Shown here piece by piece: positions 27,007 through 37,358 of a stretch of 64,000 nucleotides of DNA. The translations under genes and the position numbers were made by a program. This DNA comes from Roseiarcus sp963820795 (GTDB taxonomy: Bacteria; Pseudomonadota; Alphaproteobacteria; Rhizobiales; Beijerinckiaceae), in the NCBI GenBank assembly GCA_963820795.1, contig CAWGBJ010000020.1, positions 434,001 to 498,000 of the forward strand. Direction: 5' to 3'. Each line of letters starts with the position of its first letter. The stretch's first letter is position 1. Under the pieces are notes generated by a model, which was given only the letters and a program-made list of their open reading frames with translations, did no database searches and had not been told where the DNA came from.

Positions 27007-28669
27007 TCAGAGCGGGCACCGCGTCATCGAAGTGTCAAGCGCCGGATCGCCGTTCGGGTTGAAGACGATCTCATTCTTGGATCTGACTTTCACGTATACG
27101 CTTTGTGACGTGTAGCTGATCGAGTCTTGACACTCGCCGCTAACCTCGAGCGCGCCGCCTTCGTGGGACGCGCGCTCTAATCGGCAGATGCTGGTTGGGA
27201 GGCGGATCCGCTGCGATTCGATAATCGCGGCCTGCGCAAATTTATCCACAGGCTGTCGGTAGGTCAAAGCGCGGCCCCGCCGCTGGAAAAGCTTATTGCA
27301 GTCGGCGGCGGACGGGGTCCACGCTCCCGTCAGCTGAGCCGAGACTCTCGGGAGCGACCTCAACGGCCGGCTCCGGCCCGAGCCCCTCGGACTTGGAGGC
27401 CTGCGCGACATGAGCGGGGGCTTGCGCAAGAGCAGCAGGTTTGGGCGGGAGCAGAGGAGCGAGCTTGGCTTCCCGCGCGACCGTCGAAGACCTCGACGCC
27501 TGCGCTATGGGCGCAGGAAGGGGCGCTGGAGCGGGCGCTGACGTCGGCTGAGAAGAGGGCGCGGGCAGCGGCGGGACCGGCGCGACGGCCTCCGTTACAG
27601 GCGCAGAAGCGGGTACGGCCGCCGGCGCCAGAGCCTGCGTGGCCGGCTCGGACTTAGACGCTTCGGCGACAGGCGCAGGAGCCGCTGACATCGGCGCGGC
27701 GGCGGGCGCCGACGGGGCGGAGGCTCCGCCCATAGCCGCGGATGCGCCTGCGGCCTCCTGCGCGACAGGGGCTGGACCGGGCGTAGGCTCCTGCGCAACT
27801 GGCGCAGGCGGCAGCTTGACTTGCAAGTCGGCAGGCCATTTCGCGTCCGGCCTCGTGCGCGCGAATCCCGCGCCGCGCAGCCCGGTCTCGACCTTCCCGT
27901 AATACGTGTCAACGACCTTCGGATCGACCTTGAGATCGACCCGGAGCATCAGCTTGGCGAGATCCTGCTTGGCCTCCGCGGCCTTGGGCGCGGCGACAAA
28001 GCCCACCGTTGCGGGAACGACATAGTCCGGGGCCGCGTCCAGGATGATGCGGGCTTCGTCCCCCATTGCAAGTTTGCCCGCGTCGGCGGCGCGCAGAAAC
28101 ACGGTCATGTACACGTCGGCAAGATCGATAAGCGTCACGATCGGCGCGCCCGCCGCGACGTTATCCCCGGCATGCGCCAGCTGATACTGGACCTTTCCTT
28201 CGCGGGGCGAGACGAGCGTGAGTTCGCTGATCATCGACTTGATCTGCTCGACCTTGGCCTCCGCCGCTTTGATGGCGTCCTGCATCTGCGCCTGCTTGGC
28301 GGATCGCAGGTCTGATTGTGCGGCTTGCAACTGCGCCTCGAACTCGGGCGAACGCAGCCTTGCAATCATCTGACCCGCGGCGACCTTGTCTCCCTCCTCC
28401 ACCGCAAGATCCACGACCTCCCCGGCGTATTTCGGCGAAACATCGACCTGTGTCGCTTCGATGCGTCCCTCCGCCCTGACGATCCCGGCAGGCAGAGTGA
28501 GGCTGCGCAACCATTCGATCAATTTGCGGATCGGCTGGGGCTGGGCGTACGCCGATGAGACAAATCCGCGATGATTGATTTCTCCCGCGTGGTGCACGAC
28601 TGACGCCAGGCCGGCCGCGCCGACGATCAAGGCTGCCGCCGCGAAAGCGCGCCCGCTCCAAGCTCTCAT
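27007..28669 (-). CDS. HlyD-family membrane fusion protein with Pro/Ala linker and extra C-terminal domain, one frameshift
   Basis: Periplasmic adaptor of about 553 residues once one C is dropped at 27350-27352. Domains: N-terminal signal anchor (residues 1-45), barrel-sandwich block (GIVRAEGRIEATQVDVSPKY, KVAAGQMIARLRSPEFEAQL), short coiled coil, second lipoyl half (LVSPREGKVQYQL), then an Ala/Pro-rich linker (about 290-440) with recurring VAQ and ASKSE elements, and a C-terminal domain (LTGAWTPSAADCNKLFQRRGRAL ... CQDSISYTSQSVYVKVRS ... TSMTRCPL) with four Cys. Its start overlaps the hydrolase-like gene (ATGA). The C-terminal domain is not part of ordinary HlyD proteins. Confidence 0.75.
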
Positions 28670-29781
28670 CTTTCGCTCCTGCGTACGATATTCTTTCCCG
28701 GCTGGGGCGCCGCCTCGTCATGGCTCAGAAGCTCCCCGACATGCATCGTCATGGGAAGCAAGGTGTTGGTGCTGTGCCAGGCATTGATCCATTGCTCCGG
28801 CAAGGCGCCCCACGAGTTGAGCTGCCCGAGGCCGTCGACGGTTCCAAGAGTCTGATTGTAGTTGGCCGACGTCTCCTCTGCGACGCAGCAGCCGAAGGTG
28901 GTCACATGCAGGTCAGCGGTGCGCCCGGGCGGCAAGTCGCGGATGGCGTTCCGCAAACAGAGCGCGCCCTTGCTGTGGGCGTAGAGGCGCTTGATCTGCG
29001 GCGCCGCCTTCAGGATGGTGTGCAGAATGTCACTCTCCGGAGTGCCGTTCTGGAGCGGGTCAGGGAGCGCGGTGAGGGAGAGACCGCGGCCGATTTTCGC
29101 AAGCTCGGGAGCGGCGGCCGTAAGCGTCGCATGGATCGTCTGGCGCAAGAAGTCGATCATGCCGAAGCCGAGCCACCCGACGAGTGCCTGCGGAACGACG
29201 TCGGCGAGGCCGAAGCCCGGCACGATCGCGGCGACGGGCTTGTGCAGCGCTTCCGACACATTCGAGGCGAAGGCCGCCGAGCCCAGCGCCGAACTGCCGA
29301 CGCCGGTGACCGCGATCGCCTCCACGTCTTCCGGCGGGACGCCGAGCGCGGCGGCGGCTGGGGCGTGCGGGAACTTCAGTCCCTCGGCAAGGAAACTCTT
29401 GACATCGCCGTATTGGGAGACGAACGGCGGGCGATGCGCGTCAACGACAAGGATCGCCCCCTCCGGGGTGTAAAGATCCTTGAGGACGAGCCGGACCAAG
29501 GCCTCAGAGGCTGCGAATCGTCCGACCGCGCCTTCCTGCCTCTCGATCCGCGCCGCTACGGGCAGGACCCGAGTACCAAGCGTAAGCCAGAAGCGTTCGG
29601 TGTCGTAAAAGAGGCGGTCGACCGCGTTGTTCGCGTATTGGACGGCTAGCAGCAGCGGCACGATCGCATGCGCGAAGGGGTCCGGAGGCATCGCCGGCGA
29701 TGGGACGCCCAGGCTCTCGGGAGCGAAGCGCGGATCGAGAGGGGCGGGCGCGGAGGGCGTCGAAACCGTGAGATCGTTCAT
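28666..29781 (-). CDS. uncharacterised alpha/beta-hydrolase-like protein of the ABC/HlyD export operon
   Basis: A 371-residue soluble protein, no signal peptide, started at ATG 29781 behind TTGGAGGC. It has a lipase-box-like element (YAHSKGALC, residues about 290) with a possible nucleophilic Ser, preceded by TVDGLGQLNSWG-type loops downstream and by EAIAVTGVGSSALGSAAFASNVSE. N-terminus Pro-rich (APAPLDPRFAPESLG). It sits between the permease and the HlyD-fusion gene and overlaps the latter by 4 nt, so it belongs to the exporter operon. I do not recognise the family; an esterase acting on the exported molecule is a guess. Confidence 0.6.
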   Translation of the reverse strand: MNDLTVSTPSAPAPLDPRFAPESLGVPSPAMPPDPFAHAIVPLLLAVQYANNAVDRLFYDTERFWLTLGTRVLPVAARIERQEGAVGRFAASEALVRLVLKDLYTPEGAILVVDAHRPPFVSQYGDVKSFLAEGLKFPHAPAAAALGVPPEDVEAIAVTGVGSSALGSAAFASNVSEALHKPVAAIVPGFGLADVVPQALVGWLGFGMIDFLRQTIHATLTAAAPELAKIGRGLSLTALPDPLQNGTPESDILHTILKAAPQIKRLYAHSKGALCLRNAIRDLPPGRTADLHVTTFGCCVAEETSANYNQTLGTVDGLGQLNSWGALPEQWINAWHSTNTLLPMTMHVGELLSHDEAAPQPGKNIVRRSER

Positions 29782-29978
29782 GCGATTTTGCCTCCAATCC
29801 CGACCAGGTAGGTTCGCCCGCAGTAAACGCGAGCTAAACTCCAGCTGGTGTTGGCGGCCCGTTGCGAAGGCGCAAATTGCCGCGGGACCGTCTGTAAGCC
29901 GAAGCCGGCTGCGAACAAGCGACAGCCACACTCAGGAACGCGAGATCAACCGGAAAGCGTCTTCGCATCTGCTCCTCC

Positions 29979-31130
29979 CTATCCCAGGACGACGAGGGTC
30001 TTGCGGAAACGCGCGCCGGAGACGGCGAAGTAGACGGCGCTGATGATCGCCATCGTGAGGAGTTCGGGCCAGACAATATCGAGGCCGGCCGCCCGGTAGA
30101 GGACGGCCTCGGAGAAGCTGATGAAATGCGGCGTGGGAAAGATTTGCATGGCGTCCTGCAGCCAGACCGGCATGGTCTCCATCGGCGTGGCGGAGCCCGA
30201 AAGCAATTGCAGAATGACGAGGACCGGGATCACCAGGAGGCCGAACTGCCCCATCGAGGTCGTGATAGGTGGCAAGCAGAATGCCCATCGAGGTGACGGA
30301 AAAGGCGTAAACGAAGAGCTCCGACCATGAACAGAACGAGCGAGCCGGCGATCGGGATCTGAAGCCACAACTGGACGACCAGCTTCACCGAGAGGATCGC
30401 CGCAACCAGGATCACGAGCCCGTTCGCCCAGATCTTCGACAGCATGATTTCGCTCGGCGTCACCGGCATCGCCAGGAGATGCTCGATCGTCCCATGCTCG
30501 CGCTCGCGAATGAGCGCGGCGCCGGTCAGAATGATCGAGAGCATGGTGATGTTGCTGATGACCTGCATCACCGAGGTGAACCATTCCGACTTGAGATTGG
30601 GGTTGAACATGACGCGGAGGGCGAGGTTGACCGGCTGAAGCTCAGTTCCGCTGGGGGTTGTGGCGGTTCCTGCGGCGCGCGTGGCGTAGGTCTGCACCAC
30701 CTGGTTGATGATCTGCTGCAGGTAGACCTCGCCGTTGCCGGCCTGGGCGACCGCCGTCGCATCCATATTGATCTGGACGGCTCGGATAGCGATTCGAGAT
30801 GACGTCCTGCTCGAACTTGGGCGGAATCTCGATCACGAACACGTAGCGGCCGGCGTCCATCGACGGACCGATTTCCGTCGCCGGGATCTCGACGGGGGGT
30901 CTGAAAAAAGGCGGAAGGATTGCTTGCCGGATCAGCCGGGAAAGCTCGGAATGGTCCTCGTCGACAATGGCGGTCGAAACATGATCGACTTCGGTCTTGG
31001 CCCCGGTCGCCACGGCGTAGACGGCGTAGCTGAAGGTGTAGACCGTCAGCGCCAACAGGATCGGGTCGGCGCGGATGCTGTTCAGCTCCTTCAAGCCCAG
31101 CGCGAGGATGTGGAGCAGCTTCCTGAGCAC
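29979..31130 (-). CDS. ABC-2 type permease (YhhJ-like), three frameshifts
   Basis: Half-size exporter permease. The GTG at 31130 lies 1 nt after the stop of the fused ABC gene. N-terminal half: LLHILALGLKELNSIRADPILLALTVYTFSYAVY and a periplasmic domain (KTEVDHVSTAIVDEDHSELSR). Frames change near 30784-30785, 30321-30322 and 30267; each is one extra base, and removing them gives 382 residues with the ABC-2 core (MLSIILTGAALIREREHGTIEHLLAMPVTPSEIM, then MGILLAT-ITTSMGQFGLLVIPV). Three lesions in one gene make genuine decay more plausible here than elsewhere, but all are insertions. Confidence 0.75.
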
Positions 31131-31131
31131 C

Positions 31132-33913
31132 TCAGGCCTCCTGTTTCCGCAGAATGAGCGCCGCCACGCCGAGAAAGGCGACGGTAAAGCCCGCCAACGC
31201 CAGATGGTTGAGCCAGAGCTCGGGGAACCCGAGCCCCTTGGTGAAGGCGCCGACGCTGATCTGCTGGAAGTAGGACGACGGAAAGCCGAGGCCGATGGCG
31301 CGCCCGGCGCCCGGAGAGAGACGAGACCGGAACAAGCAGGCCGGAGAAGCTGGACGTCGGAATGAGCGCGATGCAGGTCGTGCCGAACACCGCCGCCACT
31401 TGGGTGCGAACAACGGTCGAAACCAAAAGGCCAAACCCGGTCGCCGCGCAGACACAAAGGAGCCCGCCGGCAATGAGCGCCGCCCAGGAGCCCTTGACCG
31501 GCACGCCGAACACGAAAATCGCCAACAGGACGAGCGTGGCGAAGCTCAAGACGCCGATGAGGACGTAAGGAAGCTGCTTGCCGAGCAGAAATTCGAGGCG
31601 CGTCACCGGAGTCGAGCGGAAGTTGGCGATCGAGCCGGTTTCCACCTCGCGCACGACGCCGAGCGCCGTCATGATGGCGGGGATAAGGATCAGCATCACC
31701 ATGATGGTGCTGGGCACCTCGGAATAGATGCTCTTGAACGACTGATTGTAGCGGTAGCGCTGCTCGATATTGATCAGCGAGAACGACGAGGGTTTGCCGG
31801 TGAGGCGCGCAGACAGGTCGGCGAGGTAGCTTTGCATCACCCCGCCGAGATAGCTGCGCGTCGTCTCGGCCCGGAACGGCATGTCGCCGGCAATCCAGGC
31901 GCCGATCTCCGGCGTCTGCTGGGTGATCAGGTCGTGGCCGAAGTTGGTCGGGACCTCGACCGCGAATTTGAGCTCGCCGCTGCGCAGGCCGGACACGATC
32001 TGATCGGCGTCCGTGAGGTTGGGCTTCCGGTCGAAATATTTCGGGTTCTGGAAGCTGTCCAGAAACTGCCGGCTCTCGAGCGACCGGTCCTGATCGAAGA
32101 CCGCCCAGCGCAGATGCTCGACATCGAACGAGATGCCGTAGCCGATGGCGAACATCAGGATGATCGGATTGAAGAGCGCAAAGGAGATCCGCACCGGATC
32201 GCGCATGATCTCGACCGCTTCCCGGCGCGCGTAGGCCCAGAGCCGCGTAATGCTCAAGCCGCCTTCGCTTGCTTTCGGCGGCGCGAAGGCTTTCGCCTCC
32301 GCCGCGGGCTCTGGTTCGGCCCGTTTCTCGCCCTTGTGGGCGGCCCCGGCCGCGTCCTCAAGAAACTCGATAAAGGCCTCTTCAAGCGACTTGGCGTGAC
32401 GGACTTCGATCAGCTCCGGCGGCGTGCCCGCCGCCAGGACCTTGCCGGCGTTCATGAGCGATATGCGGTCGCAGCGCATCGCCTCGTTCATGAAGTGCGT
32501 GGAGATAAAGATCGTCACCCCGTCGTTGCGGGAGAGATCGATCAGGTATTCCCAGAACTGGTCGCGGGCGACCGGGTCGACGCCCGATGTCGGCTCGTCC
32601 AGGATCAGCATCTCGGGGCGATGCTGGATGGCCACCGCCAATTGCAGGCGCTGGCGGATGCCGAGCGGCAGGCTTTCCGGCTCGACGTCGGCCACGTCCC
32701 TGAGCCCGAACCGGTCGAGCATCTCGTCGACGCGCTTGCTGCGCGTGGCGACCGGGAGATCGAACAGCTTGGCGTGGAGCTCGAGGTTCCGCCGGACCGA
32801 GAGCTCGCCGTAGAGCGAGAAGGCCTGCGACATATAGCCGACGCGCCGACGCATCTCGATGTTTTCTTCTCCGCTGACGGGATCGCCGAACAGCTTGGCC
32901 GTGCCTTCGGTCGGCGGCAAAAGACCCGTCAGCATCTTCATCGTGGTGGACTTGCCGCAGCCGTTCGAGCCGAGAAAGCCGAAGATTTCGCCCTTCTCGA
33001 TGCGGAAGCTCACATGATCGACCGCCGTGAAGGAGCCGAAGCGCTTGGTGAGCCCGTCGGCTTCAATCGCCGGCGTCCCGCCCTCGTGCTTCAGCGGCGG
33101 AATCTCCAAAGCTTTGTGGCCCTTGCGCTTTTCCTCGGGCAAAAGCGCGATGAACGCCGATTCGAGGTCCTTGGCGCCAACGCGGCTCTTGATCTCCGCC
33201 GGCGAGCCCGTCGCGATCACGTGGCCGCCGTCCATGGCCGCGAGCCAGGCGTACCGCTCGGCTTCGTCCATGTAGGCGGTCGCGACCATCACGCTCATCT
33301 GCGGCCGACCTCCGCGGATGCGGTCGATCAGCGCCCAGAACTGCCGCCTCGACAGCGGGTCGACGCCGGTCGTCGGCTCGTCGAGGATCAGGAGATCGGG
33401 ATCGTGGATCAGCGAGCAGCAGAGCGACAGCTTCTGCTTCATGCCGCCCGAGAGCTTGCCTGCGGGCCGCTCGAGGAACGGGTCGAGGCCGGTCGAGCGC
33501 GTAAGATCGTCGATGCGCGCCTTCCGCTCCGCCTCCCCCTGGCCGAACAGCCGGCCAATGAAGTCCATATTTTCGAACACGCTGAGCGTGGGGTAAAGGT
33601 TGCGGCCGAGGCCTTGCGGCATGTAGGCGATGCGCGCGAAGCAGCCCTGGCGGAACGCCTCGTCCTTGAGGTCGCCGCCCAAGGCCCTGACCTCGCCGGT
33701 CTGGATCTTGCGCACGCCGGCGATCAACCCCAAGAGCGTCGATTTGCCGACGCCGTCCGGGCCGATGAGTCCGGTCATTCGGCCTGCCGGAATCTCAAGC
33801 GTCACATTGTCGAGCGCGACCGTCTTGCCGTAGCGATGGGTGACGCCTTTGAGCGAGGCCGCGACGACCTCGGCGACCTTCTGCGGTCTTTCCGCCTCGA
33901 CGAGCGCAGTCAT
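31132..33913 (-). CDS. fused ABC exporter, two ATPase domains plus ABC-2 permease (RbbA/YhiH-like), one frameshift
   Basis: About 926 residues: ATPase 1 (Walker A GPDGVGKST, signature LSGGMKQKL, Walker B LLILDEPTTGVD), ATPase 2 (GSNGCGKST, degenerate signature SLPLGIRQRLQ, MLILDEPTSGVD), a charged linker (about 535-570) and a C-terminal ABC-2 membrane domain (REVETGSIANFRSTPVTRLEFLLGKQLPY). The frame breaks at 31310-31312; dropping one base continues as SGAGRAIGLGFPSSYFQQISVG to RKQEA. ATPase 2 lacks the canonical LSGGQ. Family members export drugs or envelope components with a HlyD partner, here the gene 11 nt upstream. Confidence 0.85.
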
Positions 33914-33924
33914 CGTTCAGCAGC

Positions 33925-34938
33925 CTATTTGTCGGCCTGCTCGTCGCTGGGCGGCAGCTTGACCGCCAGCCTCGCGGGCCACTGGGCGGCAGGATCGATC
34001 TTCACGTAGCCCACGCCGCGCAAGCCGGCTTTGACCTGGTCTTCGATCCCCTTGAGCAACTGGAGGGGCGCCTGCAGCTTGACGCGAAACATGAGCTGCT
34101 CGCGCTCGGACTGGACCTCGACCGTCTTGGGGGTGAATTGCGATTCGGGCGCCACGAACGAGACCGTGGCGGGAAAAACAAGTTCCGGGGCCGCATCCAC
34201 CACCACGCGCGCGTCGGCGCCGATCTTGAGCCTCCCCGCCTGTGGGCCGGGGAGATATATGGTCGTGTAGACGTCCGAGAGATCGATCACCGTCGCGATT
34301 TTGCCGCCGGCAGGAAGCACCGCCCCCGGCTCGACGAGGCGATACTGCACCCGGGCGCGGACCGGCGACTTGATCGTCGAGTCGTCGATTACCGCCTGCA
34401 ACTCTTCGACCTTGGCGTCGGCGGTCTTGACGGACGCTTGGGCTTCGTCGACCTGCGACTTGGCCGCCTTGAGGGCCGCATCGGCGCTATTCAGCTGCTG
34501 TGTGCGCTGGTCGTATTGTTCGTGGGTGGACCAACCTTTTGCGACCAGCGTCGCCGTGCGCCGCATCTCCTCGTTCGCGAACTGCAACTGGGCCTCGTCG
34601 CTGGCGACTTCCGCGAGACGGGTTGCGACGGTTTGGCGGGCGAGCGCCGCCGCGGCCTGGCCTTGGTGCAGCTCTGCCATGGTCTCGGACGTGTCGATGA
34701 GGGCCACGACCTGCCCGGGCGAAACGATGTCGCCCTCGCGCGGAATGATCTCGGTCACGCGCCCGGCGATCTTTGTCGCGATGTCGACCTGCGTCGCCTC
34801 GACCCGCCCGTTGATGCCGACGATGCCTGCAGGCAACTGCGAGGCCTCGTACTGCTTCCAGAAGAAGTAGCCGGCTACGCCGCCGCCGATGACGACGATC
34901 GCCGCCGCTGCGATGACCACATTCCGCGGGATCTTCAT
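33925..34938 (-). CDS. HlyD-family membrane fusion protein (YhiI-like)
   Basis: First gene of the export operon, 337 residues, start ATG 34938 (MKIPRNVVIAAAAIVVIGGGV, an uncleaved N-terminal anchor). Barrel-sandwich halves are GRVEATQVDIATKIAGRVTEIIPREGDIV and STIKSPVRARVQYRLVEPG, separated by a coiled-coil hairpin (about 95-185). Ends in QWPARLAVKLPPSDEQADK; the second HlyD of the operon has the related WPADLQVKLPP, so the two are paralogues. Links the inner-membrane ABC unit to an outer-membrane channel encoded elsewhere. Confidence 0.88.
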   Translation of the reverse strand: MKIPRNVVIAAAAIVVIGGGVAGYFFWKQYEASQLPAGIVGINGRVEATQVDIATKIAGRVTEIIPREGDIVSPGQVVALIDTSETMAELHQGQAAAALARQTVATRLAEVASDEAQLQFANEEMRRTATLVAKGWSTHEQYDQRTQQLNSADAALKAAKSQVDEAQASVKTADAKVEELQAVIDDSTIKSPVRARVQYRLVEPGAVLPAGGKIATVIDLSDVYTTIYLPGPQAGRLKIGADARVVVDAAPELVFPATVSFVAPESQFTPKTVEVQSEREQLMFRVKLQAPLQLLKGIEDQVKAGLRGVGYVKIDPAAQWPARLAVKLPPSDEQADK

Positions 34939-35120
34939 GTGCGTACCCTGTGAGTTCAATCCGAGGCGCAAATGCGGGTCTGGCCGGGTTCTCCGACCAA
35001 AAGGCTCGGGAGTCCCGTTCTTATTTCTAACTGTACTTCCGTATATTTCGCGGAGTAGTATCCGCCCGTTAGGTAATGCGCTTGGAGCGACTGTTGCAAT
35101 GCGGCATAAGGTAGCGACGA

Positions 35121-35160
35121 TCGTCCGATAGCCTAGGAGATTGTCCGATAGCTTAGGAAA
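35121..35160. repeat. two tandem 20-bp repeats upstream of the export operon
   Basis: Direct repeats 35121-35140 and 35141-35160 share TNGTCCGATAGCNTAGGANA (17 of 20 identical). They lie 183-222 bp upstream of the HlyD start. Exact two-turn spacing would place two regulator dimers on the same DNA face. No cognate regulator is encoded nearby. Confidence 0.5.
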
Positions 35161-35212
35161 TGTGGCCGCCGGTCCGACGGCGCTCCGCGAACGGCGGACA
35201 GGAACATCGTGG

Positions 35213-35596
35213 TCACTCGCGCCCCGGTCGCTCTTCCAGCTTATAGCGGTCCGTGACGCCGAACTGGCGCTTCAGATCCCCGAACAGCCGCATCAATTCC
35301 TCCTCCTCCTTGAAACTGGCGTGCTTCGCCCGTTTGACGTCAGTTGCGTGCTGAAAGGCGGAGGCGGCGAGCGAGAAGAACATTGGTCCTCCGAAGAATT
35401 CGCGGCCGGCGATCGCTCGCGCCCGCTGACCGAGCTGGCCGACCGGCATTCTCCCTTGGAAGTACTCTTCGAGAAGCTCGCCGAGAAGCTTGTCGATCCG
35501 CCGCGCCGTGCGGAGCCGGCGATTCCAATAGATGACAAAAGCGACAATCGCCCCCAGGGCGACCAGGCCCCAAACGCTTGCCGTCACCCTATCCAT
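35213..35596 (-). CDS. single-pass membrane protein, function unknown
   Basis: A 127-residue protein with one N-terminal membrane helix (VWGLVALGAIVAFVIYW) followed by a basic, helix-rich cytoplasmic part (RRLRTARRIDKLLGELLEEYF, FKEEEELMRLFGDLKRQFGV). Located 27 nt downstream of the PhaC-like gene on the same strand, so probably co-transcribed. No domain recognised. Confidence 0.6.
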   Translation of the reverse strand: MDRVTASVWGLVALGAIVAFVIYWNRRLRTARRIDKLLGELLEEYFQGRMPVGQLGQRARAIAGREFFGGPMFFSLAASAFQHATDVKRAKHASFKEEEELMRLFGDLKRQFGVTDRYKLEERPGRE

Positions 35597-35623
35597 GGAC
35601 CGTTCGCCTCCAGACGCCGAGCG

Positions 35624-36760
35624 TCAAGCGGAGCCCGAATGAGTTAGCCATAGCGCGATCGTCGGCCAGGTCTCCTTGAGCGTGCGCGAGCCCATGAAGA
35701 GACCGATGTGTCCGCCGGGGACCAGCTTCTTCTCGATGCGATCTTTCGAGGTTCCGACGAGGTTCTCCGCCTCGAAAACCTGCTCTTTGGTCGTGATGTC
35801 GTCGCTCTCGCCGGCGAGCAGATAGAGGGGACATGCGATCGACTTGAGGTTCAGGCGGCGGCCGAGCGCCACGAACTCGCCCTTGGCGAGACGGTTCTCC
35901 TTGAAGAGCGCGCGGATCGCTTGCAGATACCAGCGCCCGGGCAGGTCGAGCGGATCTTCGTACCACGCGTCGAACACCTCGACCCTCTCCTTGTAAGCTG
36001 GGTCGTCCATGTGCTCGTAGAGGTCGAACTGCTCAGCGACATAATGCTTCTCGGGATGCATGTTTTTCCATCCCAGCAGCATGAGCTGGCCCCGCATCAG
36101 TCCGTCCCCGAGCTTGACGAGATCCTCGTAAGCCGACATCGGGGTCTCATGAGCCATGCGCTTGATCGGGCCGTCGCCGGCGTTCGTGTCGATCGGCGAC
36201 CCGGCGAGAACGAGGGCGTTCACCTTGTCGGGAAAACGCGCCGCGACCATCGCCGAGGACCAGCCGCCCTGGCAAAGCCCGACGAGATTGACCCGGCCGC
36301 CGAGGTCGTCGACGGCGACGATCAGTTCCTCAAGGTAGTTGTCGATGTCGAAGTCCTTCATGTCGTCGGTGGCCGACTTCCAATCTGTCAGCGCGACGTG
36401 GCCGACGCCGTTGGCGAGCAGCGTCTCAACCAGGCTCTGGCCTTTGTGATAGTCGGCGATCTCGGCCCTGTGCCCGGCGAAGGGCGCATTGACAAGAGTT
36501 GGAATCCCTCCGGGGCGCCCATAATCGCGCAAAGCCATGGTGCGCAGATCGAGGCGCACGACATTGGGCGTCGCCAGCTTCGGCTTGAGGTCTCCGTGGA
36601 GCTTGAGGTCTTCCTGGACGAATTCGAGGTTTTTGAGCGCGAGATCGGCCTTCGCTTTCTCCATTCCCGCCACCAGGGCGACAGGCCAGAAGAGGGGAAG
36701 GGGAAGGGGAAGGCTGCGGGGCGTAGGCGACGACTCGGTGGCAGCGGCAGTTTTCGGCAT
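35624..36760 (-). CDS. PhaC-like alpha/beta hydrolase (PHA synthase/depolymerase-related)
   Basis: A 378-residue protein starting at ATG 36760 behind GAGAGG; a longer frame from 36802 lacks a site. The nucleophile box reads LVGLCQGGWSS with Cys163 where lipases have Ser, the state found in polyhydroxyalkanoate synthases (GxCxGG). Candidate Asp and His follow in LLAGESDDITT and VPGGHIGLFMG, in the family order. It is shorter than class I PhaC (about 590) and close to class III size. A polymerising role would need a check; alternatives are a PHA-metabolism regulator-type hydrolase. No phasin or phaE is adjacent. Confidence 0.7.
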   Translation of the reverse strand: MPKTAAATESSPTPRSLPLPLPLFWPVALVAGMEKAKADLALKNLEFVQEDLKLHGDLKPKLATPNVVRLDLRTMALRDYGRPGGIPTLVNAPFAGHRAEIADYHKGQSLVETLLANGVGHVALTDWKSATDDMKDFDIDNYLEELIVAVDDLGGRVNLVGLCQGGWSSAMVAARFPDKVNALVLAGSPIDTNAGDGPIKRMAHETPMSAYEDLVKLGDGLMRGQLMLLGWKNMHPEKHYVAEQFDLYEHMDDPAYKERVEVFDAWYEDPLDLPGRWYLQAIRALFKENRLAKGEFVALGRRLNLKSIACPLYLLAGESDDITTKEQVFEAENLVGTSKDRIEKKLVPGGHIGLFMGSRTLKETWPTIALWLTHSGSA

Positions 36761-37358
36761 GACAGCCTCTCGGTTCGATCGTGCGGTCAGCGCGCCGGAC
36801 AACGGCCATATTCCTAGCCGGTGTCTGCCTGTCCTTCATTGACACAAGTCAATCGCTGTCTGCCCAACTTCACAGTTGCCTTCCCGTTTTAGTTTCTGCC
36901 AGCAAACTTCCGCGGTGCGTCGGCCACCCTCCAGCATCGGTGAAGCGCGTGATCGCCCAGGCATCGATACGAATTGCGCCGTATGACCCAGAGTTCGATA
37001 CCCAAATGCCCCTTGCTCGCGAGGGCAGGCGTAAATCTCGGAACGCGCTGCGCCAACTGAAGGAGGACGAGTTTACCGGATGGCTTGGCGAAACTACGAC
37101 GGCCATTCCGGGAATGGACGGCCCAGGGCAATCAAGAGGCCAGGAACGACCCCGGCGAAACCCCGTGGATTCGGGCGGATTGGACGCCCTCCTTCGCGGG
37201 CCGGAACGACCGGGCGGCGTCGCCGGTTGTTTTGAGCCACGTCGATTGACTTCGGCGTTTTTGTGACCCATCTCTGACCCGTCCGCTGAGCATGGGCTCT
37301 GACCGGACTTTTTGTGTGCGCCCTTTCGGGCGCCTCAACGCACAACAGGAGAGTGGCC
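36761..37358. other. 598-bp intergenic stretch upstream of infC
   Basis: Divergent region between the PhaC-like gene and infC. The frame 36781-37266 (plus) has no family features and was not accepted. Should hold the infC promoter and leader. No structured leader could be identified by eye. Confidence 0.5.

Noticed and set aside
31295..34009. 904-codon plus-strand frame opposite the fused ABC exporter
   Set aside because: Arg/His/Gln-rich antisense shadow of a well-conserved minus-strand gene; typical of high-GC DNA.
36781..37266. 161-codon frame upstream of infC, with a signal-like start
   Set aside because: No family features, Arg/Gly/Pro-rich after residue 60, no ribosome site.
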